A DNA stretch of 64,000 bases from Lingula anatina (lineage: Eukaryota; Brachiopoda; Lingulata; Lingulida; Lingulidae), in the NCBI RefSeq assembly GCF_001039355.2, contig NW_019775609.1:183208-247207 (forward strand), in the 5' to 3' direction. A program made the position numbers and the translations under genes. Below are positions 61,105 to 64,000 of this stretch, in pieces. The stretch's first letter is position 1, and each line of letters opens with the position of its first letter. A model generated the notes under the pieces. The model was given only the letters and a program-made list of their open reading frames with translations. It ran no database searches and was not told the origin of the DNA.

Positions 61105-63390
61105 CCCAATCACCCCAACATAACTCATTGGTTTAGCTGTGACATCACACATTGTATTGGTCTGTACACACCTTTACAAACTGGGCAGATCCATTCCTCC
61201 TCATTCTCTTCCATCACCTTGCCTCTGGCCTTGGTGATACCAACACAGCTGCCATGAAACCAGTCTTCACAGCGATCACAGCAGATCATAAACCTGGAAC
61301 AGCATTATTTTAATATTCATATATTACTAGACTTATACTGCCCTACTAGTAGGCTTTTTAAATTTTTAGCTAGATGACTATGATGTTGACTTCTTTTATT
61401 GACTGATGAGCTTGCTCCCGAGTAAACAAAAGAATGCTAGAGAGCAAGTTCATCTAACTGCAAAAGATTAATTATGTATTTTTTTTATCTCATATGAAAA
61501 CTAGTCTAAAATACCTTGGAGTCAATATGTCTTCTACAAATGTTCATTTCTTATCTTAATTACTAAGGTAATTTGCACAAAATATACAAAGCAACTGAGA
61601 ACACAAATAACTTATCCATCGATTTTATTCATTCATGAAGTCATTCAATTTTTCATGAATGCACCACTTATTCTTTAACAGTTTAACTTGGTGAGGGTGT
61701 GAATGCAGCTGCTCTCACCTGTTATCGTGTTGTTTTTGACAGATGCACCAGAGCCTTTCAGGGTCATCTTCAGAACCCCAATCCGAGTCATTTTCATCGT
61801 CTTCGTAACTCATGCCGCCCTCAGATTCCTCATCGTCAAACAAATCTGGTAATATTGAAAGTTTTCTATTTTTATTGTTGATTTCAAAATTAAAATTGTT
61901 GGAACAAATAGTATATGTTCCTTGCAGTCTAGGTGAAATTTAACATTCCCATTTTTTTTTTTTGCATTAAAGAATTTTTCCTTATTTACAAGCAAAAGGG
62001 CAAATTGCATAACTGCAACTAAATTTTATTGCATAAAAATGCTTGTTTCACTTTCAAGAAAGATGACACATTTGATAAATGCCAAGTTTTAGGAAATCAA
62101 AAAAAATCTATTCAGGCTTTTTGGCTGAAGAATGTAGAAACAGCAGGTTAAACATCGTGTATGTTGTTGACATCAGTCAAAAAGTTATTTGGAATAATAC
62201 GTCATTTGGCCAAAGCAAATCTTAAATCTCAGCCATTCTTACCATCTTTTAACTCCAAGTTCTTCTTAAATTCCTTGGTCTCGTGCTTTTTATCTTCCCT
62301 TTCTTTGGCACTGTCGTAGTCACTTTCTGACAGCATTCCTCCCTCCTCTCCTCCCTCCATCTTTACTTCCTCCTCTTGTAATTTCTTCACAGCAGGGTGT
62401 TTCTTTACTGGCTTTTTCAAATCTGCACTAGGGGTCTTATCTGTAGTTGTTTTGGAATCTAACTCTTTTTCCTTCTCTGTTTCAGCCAATTGTTTTCGAG
62501 TTTGAATGATACTCTTTCTTTCCACAGGCACATTCTTTTCTTTTTCCACCTTCGTCACAGATTCTGTTTCACTTGTATCGACTTCTGTTGTCTCTGTCTC
62601 TTTTTCAACCTTAGCATCGGACTTTTTCTGTTTTCCAGATTTCTTTTTTACTCCCTTTTTGTCCGATTTAGTCTCATTAGCTTCTTTATTGTCAGTCTTT
62701 GTCCCTGCATCGCCTGTCTCTGAAGAGGAATCTTCTGGTGGTTTGGCTTTAGCTTCTTCTTTCGCTCCACCACCACTTTTCACAGTTAAACCAGAGAACA
62801 ATGCCTTGGCTTTTGAAAAATTGATTTTTGCTACCTTCATTGATGTTTGTTTGCTTGTGGCTGTTGCCTCTACTTGTTCAGCCTGGATACAAAACAAATG
62901 TGGGCAGTCAATTATTCACATGACAGTAAAAGCATAAAATAACTGTTGCAATACTTCTTCCTTCTACCCTCTCTCTCTCTCTCTCTCTTGCTCTGTGTCT
63001 TGCTCTCTCCATCCATCCAACAAATACACATATTTTATTTATTGCACCAGCATTTCGCAGACATATACATTCATATGTCTGACAATCTGATTTAAAGAAC
63101 ACCAGAAATGTAACACTGTAAATCATTTAAAAGAGAACATATCATTGCTCTGACATACCAGCATGACCTGGAGATCAATATTGCAGCACATACTGGTAGG
63201 ACAACTGAATATATATATACATATACATTTACGTTAAATAAAAAAATGTCCCACAGAAAAAAGATAAATATGGTTTTATTTGAAAGGTAACAATAGTGAT
63301 CAGTGCTGTGGTAAAACACAACAGATTCTTTTTTACCTTTTCTATTTGCACTTGCTTCAACGGTACATCATCTTCAGAACTTTCCGATGT
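15513..63390 (-). CDS. DIDO1: DIDO1 (death-inducer obliterator) orthologue, 5' partial, 25 coding exons visible
   Basis: Nuclear chromatin/RNA polymerase II regulator. Visible order: Lys/Glu-rich N-region; PHD finger (WCICQKQHDNR, FMICCDRCEDWFHGSCVGI, WICPVCK), expected to read H3K4me3; Lys-rich linker; Cys-rich zinc element (CISTGCEEW, VYCKPGCIVKHA); PHF3/DIDO segment (LVTGPTAPT); TFIIS central domain; THLFDLNCKICTG motif; SPOC domain; His-rich and acidic linkers; coiled coil; huge RS/Gln/RGG/Pro tail. The domain order matches the long vertebrate isoform (DIDO3), and the PHD sequence is closer to DIDO1 than to PHF3 as I remember them. 9732 coding bases (3243 residues) are visible, with all phases consistent, so the protein is longer than vertebrate DIDO3. 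The first exon and ATG lie beyond 64000. The SPOC domain is split by a 28.5-kb intron holding a receptor gene on the other strand. Confidence 0.95.
19891..21486 (-). CDS. DIDO1: DIDO1 exon 24, Ser/Gly/Pro-rich region
   Basis: 1596 bases starting AGPPGTEKTGTKPPVSVG and ending TGKATPM. Low-complexity Ser/Gly/Thr/Pro with short hydrophobic motifs (SLMANLAKFLPHLNLQ, GFSLLPPGIQALLTGKE). Ends with a Glu/Arg helix EWQRRETQRQELASRKMEEG. Donor GTGAGC, phase 1. Confidence 0.93.
21758..21962. mobile_element. MITE family A copy 3
   Basis: In the DIDO1 intron between exons 23 and 24. Begins GGGACCATTCCCACATATA, has GGATCGATCTATC, GGGGAGTCTCACTAAATTG, GGGGGTAATTA, AGCAATTTAGTGCGAACCC, and ends near GTCTAAAAGG. 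Confidence 0.65.
22159..22264 (-). CDS. DIDO1: DIDO1 exon 23, coiled coil
   Basis: Encodes VEQQKKQLELKKLSQQVEEQ, then KRQVEMKMQTLQGFQ: heptad-like coiled coil of about 30 residues. Acceptor TTCTGCAG, donor GTAGAT, phase 1 out. Confidence 0.9.
22529..22705 (-). CDS. DIDO1: DIDO1 exon 22, conserved helical segment
   Basis: Encodes GTSDKPTGFNLGSVDVSKMI, then DEISKAKNPAEMTAALLATM and GAQRKLLIELTRK. Helical, well-ordered-looking, unlike its low-complexity neighbours. Confidence 0.88.
22877..23052 (-). CDS. DIDO1: DIDO1 exon 21, acidic and Pro/Gln linker
   Basis: Encodes TSSYSPSQGTPGENDEDAPY, then EPADDDAPVLPVAQQQPVV. Contains the D.PY.P..D motif type seen in DIDO proteins. Donor GTTAGT. Confidence 0.88.
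23474..23628 (-). CDS. DIDO1: DIDO1 exon 20, acidic linker
   Basis: Encodes NAWNTEGQEEEEEEYEPLPY, then SAKQVAASATKEETTVTGDP. Acidic E-run followed by YEPLPY. Phase 2 in, phase 1 out. Confidence 0.88.
24008..24247 (-). CDS. DIDO1: DIDO1 exon 19, His-rich linker
   Basis: Starts KHDTTPEQHHHHKHHHRHHP, then HPHPSKQKSQEKMEESHSPP and KTGFYTLHTVDKSSSES. The frame was fixed by phase from both neighbours; a different open frame of similar length here is a shadow. His tracts often target nuclear speckles. Confidence 0.85.
24609..24777 (-). CDS. DIDO1: DIDO1 exon 18, end of SPOC and Ser/Lys linker
   Basis: Encodes GLEKTRPHMILAVIVRSKAV (final SPOC strand), then SPKRGSEKHSREESSPKRH. Phase 1 in, phase 2 out. 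Confidence 0.93.
25021..25250. mobile_element. MITE family D (TACAGTAAAA ends)
   Basis: In the DIDO1 intron between exons 17 and 18. Ends are inverted: CAGTAAAAACCTGAAAATTT near 25025 against the reverse complement CGGTAAAAACTTGAAAATTT near 25243. No ORF. The TA-flanked ends would fit a Tc1/mariner-type element, but this is inferred. Confidence 0.5.
25461..25656 (-). CDS. DIDO1: DIDO1 exon 17, SPOC domain core
   Basis: Encodes DIIIIRLEPPNEEEKNSYVQ, then FYSYLNSRSRCGVVANHNPH and IKDMYLIPLASHSRVPSVLL. The basic SR.R.GVVAN motif lies where SPOC domains of this family bind phosphorylated Pol II CTD. Joins exon 16 in phase 0. Confidence 0.97.
25657..26666. other. 3' end of the large DIDO1 intron, with a direct repeat
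   Basis: About 62 bp near 25674-25735 (AATGTCATG...TTGATATGAAATGTGACAG) recurs at about 25889-25955, so the segment beside the exon 17 acceptor is partly duplicated. A 171-codon minus-strand open frame at 25727-26242 has no recognisable domain and is probably chance. Confidence 0.4.
26667..26740. repeat. A(74) homopolymer
   Basis: Uninterrupted run of A on the plus strand. It could be a retroposon tail or an assembly-inflated run; no retroposon body recognised upstream. Confidence 0.8.
26741..27150. other. Intronic DNA, nothing recognised
   Basis: No exon, element or motif supported here. Confidence 0.3.
27151..27372. repeat. Minisatellite of 26-31 bp units
   Basis: About eight units of TCACT..(C)TGTGTCACAATATATTCTTTTG type, varying in length, some with deletions. 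Confidence 0.85.
27664..27828. repeat. G-rich minisatellite
   Basis: Units of GGGGAGAGGGGGTGGGGAGG type with one undetermined base at 27696. Many runs of three to five G on the plus strand, hence strong G-quadruplex potential on the non-template strand of the plus direction and C-rich in DIDO1 pre-mRNA. Confidence 0.85.
28461..28590. repeat. (CT)n/(CA)n microsatellite
   Basis: Long CT tracts interrupted by a CA tract at about 28551-28574. Confidence 0.9.
28591..32570. other. Intronic DNA without recognised gene
   Basis: Mostly AT-rich. The stretch 30120-30440 is less AT-rich and free of simple repeats, so it is a candidate regulatory segment. No exon supported; open frames at 31312-31581 and 31578-31781 carry no recognisable domain. 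Confidence 0.3.
32575..32905. repeat. Pentamer-type satellite (GGGAT/GGAAT)n
   Basis: Degenerate tandem GGGAT, GGAAT, AGGAT pentamers over about 330 bp, with higher-order blocks (TGTGATG..ATGGGATGGGAT). Confidence 0.85.
33474..33818. mobile_element. MITE family C copy 1
   Basis: 345 bp bounded by TTAAAGGGATAATAACTCTT and its inverse, with TTAA at both outer edges (possible target duplication) and a central palindrome AATCTCTTAAAGAGATT. No ORF. Confidence 0.75.
33830..34640. repeat. Tandem repeat of about 190-200 bp units
   Basis: Four diverged units, recognisable by GCTAAGATAATCA, GAGAAAGAT(A/G)(C/T)CAT, and GTGA(C)TGA.ATAGTGAGCAATT blocks near 33950-34020, 34130-34200, 34360-34420 and 34550-34600. 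Confidence 0.7.
34641..36860. other. Intronic DNA without recognised gene
   Basis: AT-rich; nothing supported beyond a short two-copy repeat (ACAAGCTAAAGGAGTT) at about 35469 and 35491. Confidence 0.3.
36864..37017. mobile_element. MITE family A copy 4 (truncated, abutting family B)
   Basis: GGTTCCCATAAACC start, GAGGGGATTCTTGCTAAATTG, GCGGCCTAAATGTCTGTCACG, GGGGGCAGACTA. The expected second end is missing, and family B sequence follows directly. Confidence 0.5.
37018..37210. mobile_element. MITE family B copy 1
   Basis: Ends contain GCGGATCAAATATGGCCGC and the inverted GGCCATATTTGATCCGTG. Interior GGGGATTAGGCAGAATTG also occurs in related form in the other copies. No ORF. Confidence 0.6.
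37211..40698. other. Intronic DNA without recognised gene
   Basis: Includes one CRE palindrome (37874-37881) and an A-run at about 39207-39236. No exon supported. Confidence 0.3.
40699..41044. mobile_element. MITE family C copy 2 (opposite orientation)
   Basis: 346 bp, reverse orientation relative to the copy at 33474-33818 and very similar to it (shared GGAGTAAACAACAATTTTCC, GACAAGCTCAGATATCAG). TTAA at both edges. Confidence 0.75.
41050..41810. repeat. Tandem repeat of about 155-170 bp just upstream of the nested receptor
   Basis: Four to five diverged units identified by GTGAAA.ACATGAAC (about 41200, 41510, 41668) and CTTCATTAATTTCAGCATTAGGA-type blocks (about 41066, 41240, 41545, 41718). 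Confidence 0.65.
42244..43368 (+). CDS. Aminergic-like class A GPCR nested antisense in a DIDO1 intron
   Basis: Plasma-membrane receptor, 374 residues from ATG 42244 (a longer open frame upstream has no ATG). The N-tail has NNSS and NRS glycosylation sites. TM1 GN (50), TM2 LALGD (Asp 78), Cys 105 and ECL2 Cys 190 for the disulphide, Asp 112 (3.32, amine-binding) in SFDVMLC, DRY at 129-131 (SVDRYIAVTWPLRY), TM6 FLLCW with Trp 274, TM7 WLGYLNSTANPFVYA (309-313 NPxxY), and a C-tail with clustered Cys for palmitoylation. These mark a biogenic-amine receptor type, but two key sites are atypical: TM6 reads CWIL instead of CWxP, and position 5.46 is Asp rather than Ser. Coding region in one exon; upstream non-coding exons possible. 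Ligand unknown; amine, or orphan receptor of a related branch. Confidence 0.92.
   Translation: MNNSSLEIMTTSSPTLLPSSGGLVTNRSLPETVIYGILLGVLIVLTILGNVMVLASFVLEKRLRILVNYPIISLALGDLLLGLLVLPFSALLTATQHFPFGAIWCNIYISFDVMLCKASIWNVTAISVDRYIAVTWPLRYRQHISHKKVFAVLLAIWFVAAITAFVPIYMGWNTADGLVQNLGQAEAPSCHLAVENLAYSVTLSLTDFIIPLILLLFTYVQVLVIARRQAQLIQTPRIAFNSHANGPELPTLNTKELRATIMLSAVIATFLLCWILYMVTFIIKPFIPHLDNDLDLTALWLGYLNSTANPFVYAVAHPKFRRTFMRILCPKWLCKCAKHQRNSDSPDSNFNAQNARLCGPETSMIDVACISFQS
43369..46017. other. Intronic DNA downstream of the nested receptor
   Basis: No exon recognised. CRE palindrome at 45685-45692, C-rich run at 45484-45501. Confidence 0.3.
46018..46252. mobile_element. MITE family A copy 5 (best preserved)
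   Basis: About 235 bp with inverted ends: CCCACAGATATTTAGATCGA on the left and GGATCGATCTAAATCTGTGG on the right, extended outward by CTTTAAGAGACCATT and its partner AACCCTGTCTAAAAG. No ORF. A reference copy for the family. Confidence 0.75.
46300..46590. mobile_element. MITE family B copy 2
   Basis: Starts TTCAGAACAAGTTAATCTG, contains AGATCGAATATGGCCAACCCA, and ends with the inverted GGTCGGCCATATTTGATCC and GATCAACTGGTTCTGAATA. Confidence 0.7.
46591..49007. other. Intronic DNA without recognised gene
   Basis: CRE palindrome at 46867-46874, T-run near 47719-47748, interrupted G-run at 48891-48917. Confidence 0.3.
49008..49272. mobile_element. MITE family B copy 3
   Basis: Starts CATTCAGAACAAGGTGATCT, then GGACCAAATATGGCTGATCC; the inverted end reads GGATTGGCCATATTTAGTTG, then GATCATCTTTTTCATTTGAC. 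Confidence 0.7.
49400..50085. repeat. Tandem repeat of about 90-130 bp units
   Basis: Diverged units share TGTCACATATGCTTGTATC, a short A-run, and TATTGACAGTATTTTACGAG; visible near 49450, 49618, 49725, 49835, 49915 and 50020. The last two are most alike. Confidence 0.7.
50086..50900. other. Intronic DNA without recognised gene
   Basis: Short (TG)n/(CG)n tract near 50478-50500; otherwise nothing supported. Confidence 0.3.
50900..51420. promoter_or_regulatory. CpG-rich patch: candidate internal promoter
   Basis: CpG dinucleotides are frequent here (for example CCGAGCGACAAGTCGACAAC, ATCGTCGTTTAC, AACCGCGCAGCGC, GTTTTTCGGCAAGG) but sparse in the surrounding intron. Such unmethylated-looking patches commonly mark transcription starts. 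One undetermined base at 51393. Confidence 0.4.
51060..51133 (-). CDS. Candidate orphan first coding exon
   Basis: ATG 51133 opens MKLLQAGVNDDRVREIDKG, followed by IKNKF, and ends at GG|GTAGGT (phase 2). It lies inside the CpG-rich patch. Its phase does not fit the next DIDO1 exon (phase 0), so it would belong to a separate nested minus-strand gene. I could not find its next exon, and I do not recognise the family. May be chance. Confidence 0.3.
51421..52425. other. Intronic DNA without recognised gene
   Basis: G-run at 51640-51656; otherwise nothing supported. Confidence 0.3.
52430..52800. repeat. Minisatellite of about 85 bp units
   Basis: Units share CAGGGTGTTACTGGAAAT, GCA.GCTGACAG.AGAG and TTTCAAAT blocks; about four to five copies with indels. 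Confidence 0.75.
52801..54108. other. 5' end of the large DIDO1 intron
   Basis: Nothing coding recognised. A (CAAA)n microsatellite at about 54071-54101 lies directly next to the exon 16 donor. Confidence 0.35.
54109..54198 (-). CDS. DIDO1: DIDO1 exon 16, SPOC domain
   Basis: Encodes DLPDTIHVVGRIVPEQIFDY, then LDKLRNSSSR; phase 0 at both ends. A 69-bp tandem duplication places a second acceptor and partial exon immediately upstream. Donor GTAGGC is followed by a (GTTT)n run, and the next exon is 28.5 kb away. Confidence 0.95.
54154..54291. repeat. DIDO1: 69-bp tandem duplication across the exon 16 acceptor
   Basis: Two near-identical 69-bp copies (54154-54222 and 54223-54291). Each holds 45 bases of exon 16, the ATTTCCCAG acceptor and about 24 bases of intron. 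The upstream copy in transcript order (54223-54291) ends in TAA if used as exon. Confidence 0.9.
54536..54689 (-). CDS. DIDO1: DIDO1 exon 15, start of SPOC domain
   Basis: Encodes SPDSALQAGLDKPASRQKEN, then VWKGFVFHPDLPKFFTVAYK and VSGPTDFLNN. The VWKGF....D..KF...AY.VSG pattern opens the SPOC domain. Confidence 0.95.
54773..54900. repeat. (CT)n-(CA)n-(GA)n compound microsatellite
   Basis: CT tract 54773-54796, CA tract to about 54826, then a GA tract to 54900, in the intron between DIDO1 exons 14 and 15. CT and GA arms are complementary and can fold on each other. Confidence 0.9.
55054..55232 (-). CDS. DIDO1: DIDO1 exon 14, Pro/Ser-rich linker
   Basis: Encodes VEKEDLPYLPKSEVAMASTD through PADSSSSSI. 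Donor is CA|GTACGT (phase 2); the alternative GTACTT three bases on would break the frame of the next exon. Confidence 0.88.
55695..55916 (-). CDS. DIDO1: DIDO1 exon 13, Cys motif before SPOC
   Basis: Encodes VKPEKHTPSWPASDLLGSLI, then HKTHLFDLNCKICTGKIKPP. The THLFDLNCKICTG motif is diagnostic of the DIDO1/PHF3 family. Its first 40-odd bases with the acceptor are repeated upstream at 56010-56052 and 56166-56212. Confidence 0.94.
55985..56212. repeat. DIDO1: Duplicated fragments of the DIDO1 exon 13 acceptor region
   Basis: GGCCAGGAGGGGGTGTGCTT with the following acceptor is repeated at about 56010-56052 (acceptor kept) and, decayed, at 56166-56212, separated by GA-rich microsatellite. Confidence 0.8.
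56538..56663 (-). CDS. DIDO1: DIDO1 exon 12, linker
   Basis: Encodes ILEMIELSEKEAASSGSHVV, then KKTHKGEEIIDEGEDLTILA. Acidic linker after the TFIIS domain. Phase 0 at both ends. Confidence 0.9.
57041..57157 (-). CDS. DIDO1: DIDO1 exon 11, end of TFIIS central domain
   Basis: Encodes GFFRKILTNHIKPYKLVRMS, then PEEMASKELATWRERENKH. Contains the L..M...EMAS.EL..WRE motif of TFIIS central domains. Confidence 0.96.
57368..57527 (-). CDS. DIDO1: DIDO1 exon 10, TFIIS central domain
   Basis: Encodes AHDSDDMVMTNHEIKKLTLT, IETELFRLYGDVSSKYKAKF and RSLLFNIKDPKNE. The Y(K)AK(F/Y)RSL.FN(I/L)KDP.N motif is the TFIIS signature. Phase 0 out. Confidence 0.97.
57910..58068. repeat. DIDO1: Partial tandem copy of DIDO1 exon 9 and its donor
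   Basis: The segment 58078-58227 (intron plus the last 49 bases of exon 9) is repeated at 57910-58068, offset about 158 bp. The copy keeps an open frame (RIYVRKAFKDTLSKR) and a GT donor (GTTGGT), but no clear acceptor. Confidence 0.8.
58179..58401 (-). CDS. DIDO1: DIDO1 exon 9, charged linker and start of TFIIS central domain
   Basis: A Lys/Arg/Glu alternating stretch (KERDKEREKREQERKDREKE) then IRMNVRKALKDTLSKR, the first helix of the TFIIS central domain. Donor GTTAGT, phase 2. A partial copy of its 3' end lies at 58021-58068. Confidence 0.93.
58779..58962 (-). CDS. DIDO1: DIDO1 exon 8, PHF3/DIDO-family segment
   Basis: Encodes KVVVLERHSGRLVTGPTAPT, then ENLEKWLQRHPTFEVL. The LxTGPxAPT...WLxRxPTFxV pattern is typical of the DIDO1/PHF3 family upstream of the TFIIS domain. 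A (AAAT)n microsatellite abuts its acceptor. Confidence 0.92.
58977..59028. repeat. (AAAT)n microsatellite
   Basis: Thirteen tetranucleotide units next to the DIDO1 exon 8 acceptor. Confidence 0.95.
59430..59615 (-). CDS. DIDO1: DIDO1 exon 7, Cys-rich zinc element
   Basis: Encodes PPRQHCISTGCEEWAREGSV, then YCKPGCIVKHAKESLQLLEK. The C-x4-C..YC-x3-C..H spacing matches the short zinc-binding element between PHD and TFIIS domains of DIDO1. Phase 0 both ends. Confidence 0.93.
60080..60241 (-). CDS. DIDO1: DIDO1 exon 6, Ser then Lys/Arg-rich linker
   Basis: Encodes AKSSASKSASRESSVSRDTS through KKKRKRFKVFK. The GKKKRKRFK run resembles a classical nuclear localisation signal. Phase 0 at both ends. 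Confidence 0.88.
60623..60747 (-). CDS. DIDO1: DIDO1 exon 5, Lys-rich linker
   Basis: Encodes DKEKKEAKENKKSDRETSPD and KKKRDAEDKKKSTKESDSES. Basic, disordered; likely nuclear localisation. Phase 1 in, 0 out. Confidence 0.9.
61051..61097. repeat. (GA)n microsatellite
   Basis: Dinucleotide tract in the intron between DIDO1 exons 4 and 5. Confidence 0.95.
61172..61293 (-). CDS. DIDO1: DIDO1 exon 4, second half of PHD finger
   Basis: Encodes FMICCDRCEDWFHGSCVGIT, then KARGKVMEENEEEWICPVCK. Cys4-His-Cys3 ligands are complete when joined to the previous exon. In this family M and W residues form the methyl-lysine cage. Confidence 0.97.
61719..61845 (-). CDS. DIDO1: DIDO1 exon 3, acidic stretch and first half of PHD finger
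   Basis: Encodes DLFDDEESEGGMSYEDDEND, then SDWGSEDDPERLWCICQKQHDN. The WCIC pair is the first zinc ligand pair and Trp of the PHD finger. Donor GTGAGA, phase 2. Confidence 0.95.
62243..62882 (-). CDS. DIDO1: DIDO1 exon 2, Lys/Glu-rich region
   Basis: 640 bases from AEQVEATATSKQTSMKV to LELKD; charged, low complexity, with KKSGKQKKSDAKVEKE and a Gly/Met-Glu stretch. Acceptor TATCCAG, donor GTAAGA, phase 1 out. Probably disordered and carrying nuclear localisation signals. Confidence 0.9.
63337..63390 (-). CDS. DIDO1: DIDO1 exon 1 (first visible)
   Basis: Encodes TSESSEDDVPLKQVQIEK; acceptor TTTTAG, donor GTAAAA; phase 0 both ends. Small exon, supported mainly by splice sites and frame continuity into AEQVEA. 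Confidence 0.7.
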
Positions 63391-63455
63391 CTAAAATATA
63401 AAATTTAGTGAGGTGAGGAAAGGGACAATCTTAAATGTTTGCTTTCTTCCCAAAA

Positions 63456-63547
<92 letters not shown>

Positions 63548-64000
63548 TCTTTTAAGTGGTTTATTTCTACCTTAAAACCTACCTACGAGTCATTCCACAA
63601 GAAACTGACTGTGAGTCACATCAGTGACCGCCATGTAACATTTCCATATTACCTGTTTAATATTGCTTTATAAAAACTGTTTATTTTTTTTGCACATAGC
63701 AAAAAGGGCATAAATTATAGGGCAAGTTAAAATCATACAAAATATTATGTACAAAATGTGTGTTGTTAACAAGACACTGAAGTCACATTTTCGCAGAATG
63801 ACCCATATACAAAAATTTGTCTAACTAGCCTCACTACCAGAAAACCTTAATGGCCATCCATTTTTATCATCATTTTCACAACTCTACAAAGAGTACTTTT
63901 TCAGAACCCCTCCCTAAATCAGATAGAACAAAGTGAAAAGCTAAAAATCACCTTTGACAGCAATTTGGATCATCATTTTAAGAATCTATTATTCTTCCAA
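63391..64000. other. DIDO1 intron reaching the window edge
   Basis: Contains a (CT)n(AT)n microsatellite at 63459-63544. No exon recognised; the upstream exons of DIDO1 must lie beyond 64000. Confidence 0.5.

Overview
The window looks like invertebrate animal nuclear DNA: AT-rich, intron-rich, with many microsatellites and short inverted-repeat elements. A mollusc or other lophotrochozoan fits best, but this is inference from gene style and not proven. Two large protein-coding genes lie on the minus strand, and two G-protein-coupled receptor (GPCR) genes lie on the plus strand. One receptor gene sits inside an intron of a large minus-strand gene.

Layout. 1-2260: a plus-strand peptide-type class A receptor, open across seven transmembrane segments except for one in-frame TGA in TM2. 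2260-5660: intergenic DNA with a LINE 3' remnant, a MITE, twin CRE palindromes and the 3' flank of E2F. 5664-12508 (minus): a complete activator-type E2F (E2F1/2/3 class), nine coding exons, 436 residues. It has one U12-type AT-AC intron and one GC-AG intron. About 12.5-13.25 kb: E2F upstream region with E2F-type sites, a CCAAT box, an E-box and a CRE. About 13.6-63.4 kb (minus): a DIDO1 (death-inducer obliterator) orthologue, 25 coding exons and 3243 residues visible, with its 5' end outside the window. The exon phases close without error from the first visible exon to the stop.

The DIDO1 product reads, in order: acidic/Lys-rich region, PHD finger, Lys-rich linker, Cys-rich zinc element, PHF3/DIDO-type segment, TFIIS central domain, SPOC domain, His-rich and acidic linkers, a coiled coil, and a very long RS/Gln/Arg-Gly-Pro-rich tail. 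A 28.5-kb intron (25657-54108) splits the SPOC domain. It holds a complete aminergic-like GPCR on the opposite strand (42244-43368), several MITE families, at least six minisatellites, and a CpG-rich patch at about 50.9-51.4 kb with an orphan first-exon-like ORF.

DIDO1 shows repeated small tandem duplications at exon boundaries (54154-54291, 55885-56212, 57910-58227). One creates a decoy splice acceptor followed by a stop codon. No rRNA, tRNA, CRISPR array or bacterial-style operon was seen. E2F and DIDO1 are both nuclear regulators (cell-cycle transcription; chromatin and Pol II), but nothing shows they act together beyond adjacency. All calls come from reading the sequence and from remembered family motifs; no database search was run.
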